The translations under genes and the position numbers were made by a program. Under the pieces are notes generated by a model that was given only the letters and a program-made list of their open reading frames with translations, had not been told where the DNA came from and ran no database searches. From Janthinobacterium sp. LM6 (lineage in GTDB: Bacteria > Pseudomonadota > Gammaproteobacteria > Burkholderiales > Burkholderiaceae_D), in contig NZ_CP019510.1 in assembly GCF_002002885.1 (NCBI RefSeq), forward strand, positions 186,001 through 250,000: 64,000 bases of DNA. Direction: 5' to 3'. Shown piece by piece: positions 8,407-20,763 of this stretch. Position 1 is the first letter of the stretch. The number at the start of each line of letters is the position of its first letter.

Positions 8407-11199
8407 TTACATGAACTTGTACTTCAGCTGGAACGACAGCGAACGGCCGCGCGGGTCGGCCACGCGCGGATCCCAGCCGGCGCCCACCACTTCATCCACG
8501 TTGTGCGCGGTGAAAGGCGGATCGCGGTCGAACAGGTTCTGGATGCCCACGGTGATGGTGGTATTCTTGAAGCCCGTGTACGTGCCCGACAAGTTATACG
8601 TCGTGTAGCTGGACACGTCGGACTTGAAGCCCGGCGGCGGCGCCCCCTTGCCATTATTCGGCACCTGATCCTTGTAGCCGGAAGCAAAACTCTGGATCAG
8701 CAAGCCGCTCCAGTCGCCGTGCGACACGCCGAAACTGGCATTGTGTTTCCAGCGCAGGTACAGATCGCGCGTATAAAACTTGCCGACCAGTTCCTGGTAT
8801 TCCTGGCCTTGATATTCCGCAAACTTGAAGCTGTCCATATACGTGCCATCCAGGGTCGCCGTCCATTTCGCGTCCCGGATCTTGCCTTCGCCGCGCAAGC
8901 CCACGTCGAGGCCGCGCACGCGGCTGCCTGCCGCATTGATCCAGCCCGCCTGCACGTACTCGATGGTGCCGTCCGGATTGCGGTGAATGTACTGGTTCAG
9001 CGCCTGGTAATTGGTCAGCACGATTTGCGGCGTGCGGTTCAGGATGCGATCCTTGGTATTGATGGCCCAGTAGTCGAACGAAGCCGAATATCCCTTGAAT
9101 GGCTCGATGACAAAACCGACGCTGCCCTGCTTCGACGTTTCCGGCTTCAGGTTCGTGTTGCCGCCCGTCTTGTAGTCGAGGCGGTCGATGGCGCAGTACT
9201 CGGGCACGCCCGGATGCTTGGCGCAGCCTTCCTGGTCGATCACGCCGTTCGGCAATTCCTGGCTCAGCGAACCGGAATACAGTTGCTGGAAGCTTGGCGC
9301 GAGGAAACCCTTGCTGGCCGAACCGCGGAACAGCAGGAAGTCGGTCGGCTGGTAGCGGAAGGCCACTTTCGGATTCGTCGTCGCGCCCACCAGGCTGTAA
9401 TCGTCGCGGCGGATGGCCAGCTGCATTTCCAGGTCCTTCGTGACCGGCACCAGCAATTCCGCATACACGGCCTTGACGGTACGGCTGGCATCTTTTAATG
9501 CGGCATTGCCCGGCGCCAGCAGGATCTGCATGGCGTCGACGTCCTGTCCGAAGCTGTAGCCTTCGCGGCGCAAGTCAAAACCGGCCGCCATCGCCAGCGC
9601 CCCGGCCGGCAGCTGGAACAGTTCGCCCGAAACGGAACCGTCGATCTGCGTCAGGGTTGTCTTGCCGTGTTGGAAGTCGCCACGGAACTTGGTCGATTCG
9701 ATCAATTGCTTGGCCGCGTCCGTCTGGCTCTGGCCGGCGCCCACCCACGGATTGATGATGCCGCTGGCCAGCGCCGCGTACAGCTTGTCCGTATAGGAAT
9801 AGCCATCCGTCAGCTTGGTCTTGGTGCTGCTTTCGGCGCGCGAAATGCCCGCCTTGTAATCCCACTTGCCGAAGTTGCCCTCGAAGCCCACCAGCACGCG
9901 GGCATTGTCGGTCGTGTTTTCCTGCGTGCGGTTGCCCACGTCATTCGCGCGCCATTTGTAGGCAATCGGCTTGGTATTGTCAAACGTGGGGATGTAGGCC
10001 GACAGGTCCTGGTAATACGCGCCGCCGACCGGGTACAAATTCTTGTTGGCAACGGTTGCCTGCACCTGCATCGGCGTCAAAATGGCCGTGGCCTTGGTGC
10101 GCGAACCGAGCACTTCAACAAACATGCGGTGGTCGGGCGCCAGCTGGAAGGTGCCGCGCGACAACAGATTGGCCCGTTCGACAGGGAATTGCAGCACATA
10201 GTCGGCGCCGTAGTCATACGCACACGAATGCGTGGTGCTGCGCGGTGAGGTCACGTCTTTCCACAGTTGCGTCTGGTACTGTGACATGCCGGCGATGCTG
10301 TCGCACTTGCCCTGGAAGCTCAGGGGATTGGCTTGCAGATACACCGTCGGGTCGCCAGGCAAGGTGTAACCGCCAATAAACGTCCCTGGTTTTGTCGGAT
10401 CAGGATTGGGGATTTGCAGTGCCGTGCCCGGCCCCGACATCTGGTTGGCGAATGGCGTGCCCGTGGTATCGGGCGACAGGCCACGCCCCGGCTGGAAGCC
10501 GTTGACGAAGGAGCGGTCGCTGCCGTTCAGGCGCTGCGCCTTGTCGACGGTCAGGCTGGCCATGATGTTATAGCGATCGCTTTCCAGCGAGCCCGTGCCG
10601 GCCAGCAGCGAGGCGCGGCGCGTGGCGCCGCCGCCTGCCTGCGTGTCGTTGGTGGAAACGGACGCTTCCACGCCGCTGTAATTGGTTTTCAGAATGAAAT
10701 TGATCACGCCGCCGATGGCGTCCGTGCCGTAGATGGCCGAGGCGCCATCCTTGAGAATTTCCACGCGCGAAATCGCGCCCAGCGGAATGGAGTTCAGGTC
10801 GACCGACTTGCCGCTGGCGCCGTGCGTGGCGATGCGGCGGCCGTTCAACAGCACCAGGGTGCTCGACGGTCCCAGGCCGCGCAGCGAGGCGAACGAAGCG
10901 CCGCCGCTGACACGGTCGGCATCGGCGCCAAACACGTTATTGCCCGAAGTCATGTTATCGGCGCCCGTGCCATTCGCCGACAGGGTGCGCACCAGTTGCT
11001 CGGTCGTCGTGATGCCCTGCTTTTCGATCTGGTCAAACGAGATGACTTGCACCGGCAGCGCGCCTTCCTTGGCGACGCGCTTGATGCTGCTGCCCGTGAC
11101 TTCGACCCGTTGCATTGCTGGCGCCGCCGCTTCCTGTGCCATCACCGGCCCCACCACCCCCATCAATGCCACCAATTGCGCTAGCTTCTTCAATTTCAC
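8407..11199 (-). CDS. TonB-dependent outer-membrane receptor
   Basis: A 930-residue receptor. The start is GTG at 11199, preceded by AGGAGAG; the ATG at 11241 would lack this signal. A signal peptide (MKLKKLAQLVALMGVVGPVMAQ type) is followed by a plug domain with the TonB-box-like start VEVTGSSIKRV and NGRRIATHG, then VEILKDGASAIYGTDAIGGVINFI. A 22-strand barrel ends in the aromatic-terminated strand LSFQLKYKF(M). The ligand is unknown. No partner permease is adjacent, but an orphan peptide-type binding protein lies 220 bp upstream with a matching promoter, suggesting co-regulation. Large receptors of this form often import oligopeptides, siderophores or sulfur/carbon compounds. Confidence 0.92.
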   Translation of the reverse strand: MKLKKLAQLVALMGVVGPVMAQEAAAPAMQRVEVTGSSIKRVAKEGALPVQVISFDQIEKQGITTTEQLVRTLSANGTGADNMTSGNNVFGADADRVSGGASFASLRGLGPSSTLVLLNGRRIATHGASGKSVDLNSIPLGAISRVEILKDGASAIYGTDAIGGVINFILKTNYSGVEASVSTNDTQAGGGATRRASLLAGTGSLESDRYNIMASLTVDKAQRLNGSDRSFVNGFQPGRGLSPDTTGTPFANQMSGPGTALQIPNPDPTKPGTFIGGYTLPGDPTVYLQANPLSFQGKCDSIAGMSQYQTQLWKDVTSPRSTTHSCAYDYGADYVLQFPVERANLLSRGTFQLAPDHRMFVEVLGSRTKATAILTPMQVQATVANKNLYPVGGAYYQDLSAYIPTFDNTKPIAYKWRANDVGNRTQENTTDNARVLVGFEGNFGKWDYKAGISRAESSTKTKLTDGYSYTDKLYAALASGIINPWVGAGQSQTDAAKQLIESTKFRGDFQHGKTTLTQIDGSVSGELFQLPAGALAMAAGFDLRREGYSFGQDVDAMQILLAPGNAALKDASRTVKAVYAELLVPVTKDLEMQLAIRRDDYSLVGATTNPKVAFRYQPTDFLLFRGSASKGFLAPSFQQLYSGSLSQELPNGVIDQEGCAKHPGVPEYCAIDRLDYKTGGNTNLKPETSKQGSVGFVIEPFKGYSASFDYWAINTKDRILNRTPQIVLTNYQALNQYIHRNPDGTIEYVQAGWINAAGSRVRGLDVGLRGEGKIRDAKWTATLDGTYMDSFKFAEYQGQEYQELVGKFYTRDLYLRWKHNASFGVSHGDWSGLLIQSFASGYKDQVPNNGKGAPPPGFKSDVSSYTTYNLSGTYTGFKNTTITVGIQNLFDRDPPFTAHNVDEVVGAGWDPRVADPRGRSLSFQLKYKFM

Positions 11200-11348
11200 G
11201 GGTCTCTCCTTTATTTGGGCAATCGAAACTTGAGTTCTCAAGTCAGGCTGTTTTTTTCACGTCGCAGCTGTCTGTCTCGCAGTACATTTTTTTATGACAT
11301 TTGCGCATGACTTTATTTGTTTTCATTTTCAGAGTAGCGCGATGCATC

Positions 11349-11398
11349 CGGGCCCAGCCAATGAAAAATGCTTTCCTAACCATAACTTTTTGGAATGA
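11349..11398 (-). promoter_or_regulatory. LysR-type activator site and promoter for the TonB receptor
   Basis: On the minus strand: CATTCCAAAAAGTTATG (11397-11381), 15 bp, then TTCATTGGC containing a TTGGCT -35-like element. The same blocks with the same 15-bp gap occur upstream of the substrate-binding protein (13314-13360) and dadA (42613-42655). Confidence 0.55.
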
Positions 11399-11419
11399 AT
11401 GCCCTTTTCAGCGACATGG

Positions 11420-13240
11420 TCACTTGCCTGCGGGGCTAGCCCTGGTTTTATCCACGTCCAGATAGCGCCAGGACGTGAATTCCACGGGGTGGCGCCTGTA
11501 GTTTTTTAGCCACGGTTGCTGCAGGTCGGCAGAGATGGGATGCGTCAGCAACACCCACGGCGTATAAGCGTGGATCAGCTGAAACAGGTCGAAGTACAGA
11601 CTGCGTCGGCGCGGCGTATCGGATAGCAGGCGCGCCTCCTCATAGCGTTTATTGTAATCGGGCAAGTTGAAGCGGGCATAGTTGGCGCGGCCAACGTTGC
11701 CGCCGTACAACAATTGCATAAAGTTATCGCCATCGGGGAAGTCGGCGATCCAGTTGGTCTCGAACATCTGCACCTTGCCCAGGCGCGAAGCCTTGATGAT
11801 TTCCGTCTTCTTGTCGCTTTTAAATTCCACGCGCACGCCGATGGCGTTCAGGTTACGGCGCCACAATTCGTCGCGCAGCCGTCCCACCGTGCTCGGTTCC
11901 GTATGCATGGTGAGCAGCAAGGGCGTGCCGTCCGGCTGCGTGCGGAAACCGTCGGCGCCCATCTTGTAGCCGAAGCGGTCCAGCAAGGCGCGCGCCAGCG
12001 CGGGATCGTAGCCGACGGGGCTGCGGTAATGCTTGTCGTAGCCGAGCACATTCGGCGGCAGCGGCGACTGCGCCGGCAAGGCCAGTCCTTTTTTGAGCAG
12101 CGCGATGTCTTCGCGGCCGTTGTAGCTGAGGGCGATGGCGCGCCGCAGGGCCAGCTTGTCCTTGCTCATGCCGCCCAGCACGGGATCGTCCATGTTCATC
12201 CACATGTAATACGTTTGCAACACGGGAAAGCGCGTCAGCTGCAAGCCCTTGGCGGCCAATGCAGGTTTCAGCGCGCCGTTTTCCAGCACCATGTCTGTCA
12301 TCGATTCCGGCACTTGCTCCAGGTAATCAAATTCGCCCTTCAAAAACCCCAGCATGCGCGATTGATATTCCTCAACGATGCGCACCTCGATGCGCTCGAC
12401 CAGCGGCAAGCGCTGGCCTTCCAGCGCGGTGGCGATGGCGCGCGCGTCCAGCGGCAAGGCGGCCAGCGCCTTGGCATCCGTATGGAACACGGTGGCACGA
12501 AAAGTCGGGTTGGCCTGCAGCACGATCTTGTCGCTGCGCTTCCACTCCTTCACCAGGAACGGCCCCGTGCCCACGGGGTGGTTGCCGATCTGCCCTGCCG
12601 CCGGGTACGCTTCAGCCACTTCGCGCGCCACCACGGCTGTCGCCGGCATGGCCAGGTAAAACAGGAAGTTCGGATCGACACCGTTCAGGCGAATGCGCAA
12701 GGTGTATTTGTCCAGCGCCTGCAAGCCGGCGATCGGCGTGTCGTAGCTGAATTTGGTTTTCAGGGCCGCATCGCCCACTAGCTTGTCTTCCAGCAAGAAC
12801 AGCCACGGCGACTTCAGGCTGGGGTCATACAGCCGCGTCAGGCTGTAGACATAATCCTGCGCCGTCACTTCGCGCGGCTGGCCCTTGAAAGCGGGATCTT
12901 GTGTGAAGAAGATGCCTGGCTGCAAGTGAAAGGTGTACGTGCGCCCGCCATCTTCCACCGTCGGCATGGCGCGCGCCGTGTTGCCCTGCAGCTGCACGGG
13001 GCGCGCCAGGTAGTCATAACGCAAGAGCGGGTCGAAGATGTTTTCCATCAAGTTCAGGCTGGCCAGATCCGACGCCACGGCCGGGTCCAGGCCCGTCTCG
13101 CTGGTGCTGAGGAACAAGTGCAAGGTCTTGTTCGCGCGGGCGGTGCTGGCGGACGCAGCCTCGGCGGCGTGGGCCGGTACATTCAACAGCGTCAACAGGG
13201 CCAGGCCGGCGGCGCAGGCGGTTTTGCGTAAAAACATCAT
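11420..13240 (-). CDS. ABC transporter substrate-binding protein, family 5 (peptide/nickel/heme type)
   Basis: A 606-residue periplasmic binding protein. A cleavable signal peptide (MMFLRKTACAAGLALLTLLNVPAHA) precedes the SBP_bac_5 fold. The family 5 pattern is seen in LMENIFDPLLRYDY, VEDGGRTYTFHLQPGIFF, the HPVGTGPFLVKEW block near residue 240, and the C-terminal AYTPWVLLTHPISADL region. Typical ligands are oligopeptides, but the family also includes glutathione, heme and nickel binders. No ABC permease or ATPase gene is adjacent, so it must borrow components from elsewhere. Its promoter matches that of the TonB receptor, which suggests the two cooperate in uptake across the envelope. Confidence 0.9.
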   Translation of the reverse strand: MMFLRKTACAAGLALLTLLNVPAHAAEAASASTARANKTLHLFLSTSETGLDPAVASDLASLNLMENIFDPLLRYDYLARPVQLQGNTARAMPTVEDGGRTYTFHLQPGIFFTQDPAFKGQPREVTAQDYVYSLTRLYDPSLKSPWLFLLEDKLVGDAALKTKFSYDTPIAGLQALDKYTLRIRLNGVDPNFLFYLAMPATAVVAREVAEAYPAAGQIGNHPVGTGPFLVKEWKRSDKIVLQANPTFRATVFHTDAKALAALPLDARAIATALEGQRLPLVERIEVRIVEEYQSRMLGFLKGEFDYLEQVPESMTDMVLENGALKPALAAKGLQLTRFPVLQTYYMWMNMDDPVLGGMSKDKLALRRAIALSYNGREDIALLKKGLALPAQSPLPPNVLGYDKHYRSPVGYDPALARALLDRFGYKMGADGFRTQPDGTPLLLTMHTEPSTVGRLRDELWRRNLNAIGVRVEFKSDKKTEIIKASRLGKVQMFETNWIADFPDGDNFMQLLYGGNVGRANYARFNLPDYNKRYEEARLLSDTPRRRSLYFDLFQLIHAYTPWVLLTHPISADLQQPWLKNYRRHPVEFTSWRYLDVDKTRASPAGK

Positions 13241-13291
13241 CAGTGATCCAGTGCAGACAAGGTAACGAACAGCGATTAGCGACAGGCATCC

Positions 13292-13360
13292 CCCACACTA
13301 CGCGGGCAAGCTACGGGGCGCCAATGAAAACAGGCTGCCAGCTTATAACTTTTTGGCATG
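13292..13360 (-). promoter_or_regulatory. LysR-type activator site and promoter for the substrate-binding protein
   Basis: On the minus strand: CATGCCAAAAAGTTATA (13360-13344), 15 bp, TTCATTGGCG giving -35 TTGGCG, an 18-bp spacer, then TAGTGT as -10. It has the same spacing as the TonB-receptor and dadA promoters. Confidence 0.6.
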
Positions 13361-13453
13361 CGATTGCTGCATTCTTTCATCAACTCGTATCGGGCTGCCC
13401 CTATACTTTGTTTGCAGACATTTTTTACTCCCGACACACAGAACTGATCGCAT

Positions 13454-14692
13454 ATGGCACTTAATTACATCTGGTCCGGCTTTTTCCTCGTTGGCTTCCT
13501 GGCCGCAGTGCTGCAGTGGCTGTTTCTCGGCGATACCGATATCTTCAAGCGCATCATCGACGGCACCTTCGAGACGGCGCGCATGGGCGTGATGGATATC
13601 GCCCTGCCGCTGGCCGGCGTGATGACCTTGTGGCTCGGCATCATGAACATCGGTGAAAAAGCCGGCATCGTCGGCTGGCTGGCGAAAGTGATCGCGCCCT
13701 TCTTTTCGCGCATCTTCCCGGAAATTCCGAAAGACCATCCGGCCACGGGCCACATGGTGATGAATTTCTCGGCCAACCTGCTTGGCCTGGACAATGCGGC
13801 CACGCCGTTCGGTTTAAAAGCCATGGAAAGCCTGCAAACCTTGAACCCGAACAAGGAAGAGGCGACGAATGCGCAAATCATGTTCCTGGTGCTGCACACC
13901 TCGGGCCTGACCCTGATTCCGCTGGCCATCATGGCGCAGCGCTCCATCCTCGGTGCGGCCGACCCGTCCGACATCTTTATCCCCTGCATGATCGCCACCT
14001 ACGTCGCCACCATGGTCGGCATCATCACCGTGTCGATCAAGCAACGCATCAACTTGCTTAACAGGGTCGTGCTGGGCTGGATGGGCGGCATGACGAGCGC
14101 CATCGTCGCCATGATCTGGTATTTCACGCAATATCTGACGAAACAGGAAATCGAGCTGGTCTCGAAGGTGGTCAGCAACCTGGTGTTGATCAGCGTCATT
14201 GCCATTTTCATCATCGGCGCCCTGCGCAAGAAGGTGAACGTGTACGACGCCTTCATCGAAGGAGCGAAAGGCGGCATCCAGACCTCGATCACCGTGATTC
14301 CCTACCTGGTCGGCATGCTGGTGGCCATCAGCGTGATCCGCAACGCGGGCGTGTTCAATTTCCTGATGAGCGGCATGAACTGGTTCTTCGCCAACCTGGG
14401 CATCAATACGGACTTCGTGCCCGCCCTGCCGACGGCCATGATGAAGCCGCTCAGCGGTTCCGGCTCGAAAGCCATGATGATCGATGCCATGAATACCTAC
14501 GGCGTCGACTCCTTCGTCGGCCGCCTGGCCTGCGTCTTCCAGGGCTCGGCCGACACCACCTTCTATATCGTGGCCCTGTATTTCGGTTCCGTCGGCATCC
14601 GCAAGACGCGCTATGCGATCACGGCCGGCCTGATCGCCGATCTGGCCGGCGTGATCACGGCCGTCTTCGTTGCCTACGTCTTTTTCCACTAA
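13454..14692 (+). CDS. Nucleoside-recognition (Gate) domain membrane protein, SpmA-SpmB fusion type
   Basis: A 412-residue integral membrane protein with about 10 hydrophobic segments. The N-terminal half (about 1-200) resembles SpmA (MVMNFSANLLGLDNAATPFG) and the C-terminal half resembles SpmB (LPTAMMKPLSGSGSKAMM and VFQGSADTTFY). In Bacillus the two are separate spore-maturation proteins; in Gram-negative non-sporulating bacteria the fused form is common and its transported substrate is not established. It ends 8 bp before dacB, so the two are probably co-transcribed, which hints at an envelope role. Confidence 0.88.
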   Translation: MALNYIWSGFFLVGFLAAVLQWLFLGDTDIFKRIIDGTFETARMGVMDIALPLAGVMTLWLGIMNIGEKAGIVGWLAKVIAPFFSRIFPEIPKDHPATGHMVMNFSANLLGLDNAATPFGLKAMESLQTLNPNKEEATNAQIMFLVLHTSGLTLIPLAIMAQRSILGAADPSDIFIPCMIATYVATMVGIITVSIKQRINLLNRVVLGWMGGMTSAIVAMIWYFTQYLTKQEIELVSKVVSNLVLISVIAIFIIGALRKKVNVYDAFIEGAKGGIQTSITVIPYLVGMLVAISVIRNAGVFNFLMSGMNWFFANLGINTDFVPALPTAMMKPLSGSGSKAMMIDAMNTYGVDSFVGRLACVFQGSADTTFYIVALYFGSVGIRKTRYAITAGLIADLAGVITAVFVAYVFFH

Positions 14693-14700
14693 GGAGCACC

Positions 14701-16203
14701 ATGTTACGTCCTGTTCTGATGGCTGCGCTGTTGGCGGGTCTGGGCCTGTCGACCGCCCACGCGCAATTGCCCGAATCCGTCAGCCTGCTGCTGCGCAGCG
14801 CGAATATCCCGGAAGACGCCATGGGCGCCATCGTCTTGCGCGGCAACACCACCGTGCTGTCGCATGGGGCCGAACGCAGCATGCAGCCCGCGTCCACCAT
14901 GAAGCTGGTGACGACGGCCGTGGGCCTGGAGCAGCTCGGTCCCATCTTCCGCGGCCGCACGGAATTGCGTACCAGCGCCGACGTCATCAATGGCGTGCTG
15001 AAGGGTGATTTGATCCTGCGCGGCGGCGCCGACACGGATTTCAATGCGGACGTGCTGGCGCACATGCTGCAAACCCTGCGTAATCAGGGCATCGTGAAAA
15101 TCAAGGGCGATCTGATTCTCGACCGCCAACTGTTCCAGCCGGCCCGGCCCGACATCGGCGCGGCGCCCTTCGACGAGTCGGCCGAGTTCCGCTACAACGT
15201 CATCCCCGACGCCTTATTGCTGAACACCAATCTGATCGATATCAACATCAGTGCGACGGAGCGGCAATTGAGCTTCCAGATGCAGCCGCCGCTCGAGAAC
15301 GTCAGCATCACGAGCGACATGAAACTGGTCAAGGGCAGTTGCGCCCGGTGGGAAGATGGCTGGCGTCCGCCCGAATACCGGCGCGATGCGAGCGGCAAGC
15401 TGCAGGTGATACTGCATGGCACCTTCCCGCAAAACTGCAGCAAGGCCACCAGCATCAATGTGCTCGATCGCAACGATTATGCGGACCGCTTGTTCCGCGC
15501 CACCTGGAAACGCCTGGGTGGCACGATCACGGGCACCGTGCGCGAAGCGCCGTTTACGGGCTTGCCGCCGACGGCCGAACCGGTCGGCACGCGCATGCTG
15601 GCCGACCACGTGGCGCGCGCCTTGCCCGAGGTCTTGCGCGATATCAACAAGACCTCCGACAACACTTTGGCCCGCACCCTGTTCCTGAGCCTCGGCAGTT
15701 TGCAGAGCGATGGCTGGCTGGGCAGCCGCCCCGTCGCCATGGCGGCGCCGGAAGATACGGCCAGCCGGGCGCGGCAAGTCATCCAGGAATGGTTCCAGCG
15801 GCACCATATCGACACCCAGGGCATGCTGGTCGACAACGGTTCCGGCTTGTCGCGCACGGGACGCATTGCGCCAGCGCAAATGGCCGGCGTCTTGCAGGCG
15901 ATGCAGCAAAGTCCGTGGGCGCCCGAGTTCCAGTCCAGCCTGCCCATCGTGGCGCTGGACGGCACCATGCGCAAGCGCCTGCTGAATAGCCCGGCCGCCG
16001 CGCGGGCCCGCATCAAGACGGGAACGTTAAAAAATGTCGTGGCCATCGCCGGCTATGTGCCCGACGCCAACAACCAGCAATGCGTGGTGGTCGCCATGAT
16101 CAATAGCGACCTGGTGGGTAACGGCAATGGCCGCGCCGCCGTCGACGCGCTGATCGAGTGGGTGGCCAGGAGCGGCGTCGCGCCGGTGGTCGCCGGCCAA
16201 TAG
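14701..16203 (+). CDS. dacB: D-alanyl-D-alanine carboxypeptidase/endopeptidase (PBP4)
   Basis: A 500-residue periplasmic serine peptidase that trims D-Ala and cleaves D,D cross-links in peptidoglycan. A signal peptide (MLRPVLMAALLAGLGLSTAHA) is followed by the S13-family motifs: SxxK in QPASTMKLVTT (near residue 64), SxN in TSDNTLAR, and KTG in IKTGTLKNV near residue 440. The long insert between the first two motifs is normal for PBP4. It is eight bases after the SpmAB-type gene. All catalytic motifs are intact. Confidence 0.95.
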   Translation: MLRPVLMAALLAGLGLSTAHAQLPESVSLLLRSANIPEDAMGAIVLRGNTTVLSHGAERSMQPASTMKLVTTAVGLEQLGPIFRGRTELRTSADVINGVLKGDLILRGGADTDFNADVLAHMLQTLRNQGIVKIKGDLILDRQLFQPARPDIGAAPFDESAEFRYNVIPDALLLNTNLIDINISATERQLSFQMQPPLENVSITSDMKLVKGSCARWEDGWRPPEYRRDASGKLQVILHGTFPQNCSKATSINVLDRNDYADRLFRATWKRLGGTITGTVREAPFTGLPPTAEPVGTRMLADHVARALPEVLRDINKTSDNTLARTLFLSLGSLQSDGWLGSRPVAMAAPEDTASRARQVIQEWFQRHHIDTQGMLVDNGSGLSRTGRIAPAQMAGVLQAMQQSPWAPEFQSSLPIVALDGTMRKRLLNSPAAARARIKTGTLKNVVAIAGYVPDANNQQCVVVAMINSDLVGNGNGRAAVDALIEWVARSGVAPVVAGQ

Positions 16204-16204
16204 A

Positions 16205-17068
16205 CTAGTCCCGTGCCGTGCGTGGTGCGCTGGCAAACGCCAGGCGCAGCACGTAGGCGGCGACGGCACCGATCAGCAAGACGGTCACCAGCGACGCTTC
16301 CACGCCGAAGACGCCGCCCGTCAGCATGGCATTGCCCACCAGTTCGCCGCGCAGCAGGCCGTCCGTGGCCGCATGGCCCGATACCGTCGAGGAAAACACC
16401 TGGCTGACACAGTAATTCCAGCCGACATGCGTGCCGATGCAAACCCACAGGCGGCGCGTCCGCATGTACAGGGCGGCCTGCAACACGCCATACGCAGCAA
16501 TCGCAATGATGGCCAGCAGCGAAAAGCCGGCATTGGGCAAATGGGCCAGGGCGAACACCAGCGATGAAATCACGATGGCGGCCTTGCTGCCCAGCGCACG
16601 TGCCGTCACGCCGAACAGGATGCCGCGAAACATCATCTCCTCGGCCATGCCGACCAGCACCAGTTCAGCCAGCGGCAACAGCAACATCAAGCTCAGGGCG
16701 TTGACGCCGCTAAACTGATATACGCCCAGCGCTGCCAGCACGACAAAGGTGAGAAAGACCAGTCCGGCGCCGAGCAGCAGGCCACGCCCCAGTTCCCCCG
16801 CCATGCCCGGCATCGCCAGTTCCGCCGGCTGGCGCTTTTCGATGCGCCGCACGTAGAAACGGTAACCGAACCACACCAGTACCGCCGCCAGCAACTGCGG
16901 CCACAGGATGCGGTAAGGCTTTTCCACCAGCTGGGAAGCGAGGCCCATCACCAGCGGCACCGCGGCAAAGGTCAGCACCATGCCCAGCACGATCTGCACC
17001 AGGGGATAGGCCATCAGGCGCGCCAGGGGGGATTTCTTCGTTGCCATGCTCAGGGTGTTGTCCATCAT
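16205..17068 (-). CDS. CPBP-family intramembrane metalloprotease
   Basis: A 287-residue protein with about eight membrane segments. It carries the CPBP (Rce1/abortive-infection) signature: the EExxxR motif in MAEEMMFRGILFG, then a His in FALAHLPNAG and a second His-containing helix (IGTHVGWNYCVSQ). These residues are expected to form the membrane-embedded active site. The substrate is unknown. It is convergent with dacB, the two stop codons being adjacent. The start is preceded by GAGGAAAG. A long perfect palindrome lies in its promoter region. Confidence 0.9.
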   Translation of the reverse strand: MMDNTLSMATKKSPLARLMAYPLVQIVLGMVLTFAAVPLVMGLASQLVEKPYRILWPQLLAAVLVWFGYRFYVRRIEKRQPAELAMPGMAGELGRGLLLGAGLVFLTFVVLAALGVYQFSGVNALSLMLLLPLAELVLVGMAEEMMFRGILFGVTARALGSKAAIVISSLVFALAHLPNAGFSLLAIIAIAAYGVLQAALYMRTRRLWVCIGTHVGWNYCVSQVFSSTVSGHAATDGLLRGELVGNAMLTGGVFGVEASLVTVLLIGAVAAYVLRLAFASAPRTARD

Positions 17069-17129
17069 CGCTTTCCTCGTCGGTTGTCAGGGTATGGTTG
17101 CTACTTGTTTCATACAGCGATAGTAGCAG

Positions 17130-17155
17130 TATTTATATAAGCACTTATATAAATA
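17130..17155. promoter_or_regulatory. 12-2-12 perfect palindrome, candidate operator for the CPBP gene
   Basis: TATTTATATAAG (17130-17141), CA, CTTATATAAATA (17144-17155): two perfect 12-bp arms with a 2-bp centre, 62 bp upstream of the CPBP start. This geometry is that of many ArsR/SmtB-family operators. No such regulator is encoded next to it. Confidence 0.5.
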
Positions 17156-17231
17156 TCGAGAGATGTTGTATTTTATGCACCCGTGGGGAATGACTGAAAG
17201 CGGGAAAAGGATGGCAAGGAATCAGCGGACG

Positions 17232-17265
17232 AAAAAAAACCCGACCATTGCTGATCGGGTTTTTC
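17232..17265 (-). terminator. Terminator of the downstream rRNA operon
   Basis: The stem AACCCGA (17238-17244) / TCGGGTT (17255-17261), followed on the minus strand by a run of eight T residues and CGTCC. It lies just after the 5S gene. Confidence 0.9.
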
Positions 17266-17283
17266 TCTTACTGCGAATAACAA

Positions 17284-17398
17284 GCCTGACGATAACCTAC
17301 TTTCACACTGGTTGCAGCACTATCATCGGCGCAAAGTTGTTTCACGGTCCTGTTCGGGATGGGAAGGGGTGGGACCAACTTGCTATGGTCATCAGGCA
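17284..17398 (-). rRNA. rrf: 5S ribosomal RNA, copy 1
   Basis: About 115 nt, recognised on the minus strand by TGCCTGATGACC at the 5' end, the conserved CCCATCCCGAACAGG block and GTCAGGC at the 3' end; the two ends pair to form helix I. It is identical to copy 2 at 23163 as far as can be read. End positions are accurate to a few bases. Confidence 0.95.
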
Positions 17399-17529
17399 TA
17401 ACTTGTACTGGCGTTTGTCTCCTGTAGGACGACAAAGCCTGAATCGGGAAGAAGCAAAGATTGGGGTAATGAATTGGTGTATCAACACACACGCAACATG
17501 TACTTTCTCATCCTCTGTACCTGCTAAGG

Positions 17530-20415
<2,886 letters not shown>

Positions 20416-20668
20416 CGTTAGCCTCTGATTACCGAAGTAATCAAAGAGCGCTACAGGAATAAGAAAGTACAACGTTGTTGCTTGTTTGTTGATACATACA
20501 ATCATTACCCATCAAGTCGCCTCATGCATTGCTGCACGCATAGACTTGATCAATAAATAATCTTTACTTCTTCCAGATTGTTAAAGAACGAAACAGCTTT
20601 GATCGCTAAAAGATCAAATCTAAACCGCGTCTGTTTGACTGGCTTACATTTGCACTTTCGGTAAAACG
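20416..20668 (-). other. tRNA-Ala to 23S spacer of rRNA operon 1, with boxA
   Basis: An approximately 250-bp transcribed spacer without a gene. It carries a boxA antitermination element (GTTCTTTAACA, 20589-20579 on the minus strand). It also has a hairpin, ATCAAGTC pairing with GACTTGAT (around 20513-20551), that operon 2 replaces with a different one. Confidence 0.7.
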
Positions 20669-20744
20669 TGGTGGAGGATGACGGGATCGAACCGACGACC
20701 CCCTGCTTGCAAAGCAGGTGCTCTCCCAGCTGAGCTAATCCCCC
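20669..20744 (-). tRNA. tRNA-Ala (anticodon TGC)
   Basis: 76 nt including the encoded CCA. The cloverleaf is intact: 5' GGGGGATTAGCTCAGC, anticodon loop CTTTGCAAG with TGC, T-loop GGTTCGATCCC, acceptor end ATCCTCCACCA. It is in the usual place between 16S and 23S. Confidence 0.98.
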
Positions 20745-20763
20745 TGAGATTTTACTAATTAGC

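Noticed and set aside
14703-15129. Open frames antisense to dacB
   Set aside because: Shadow frames of a strongly supported gene, with low-complexity His/Arg/Gln-rich products.
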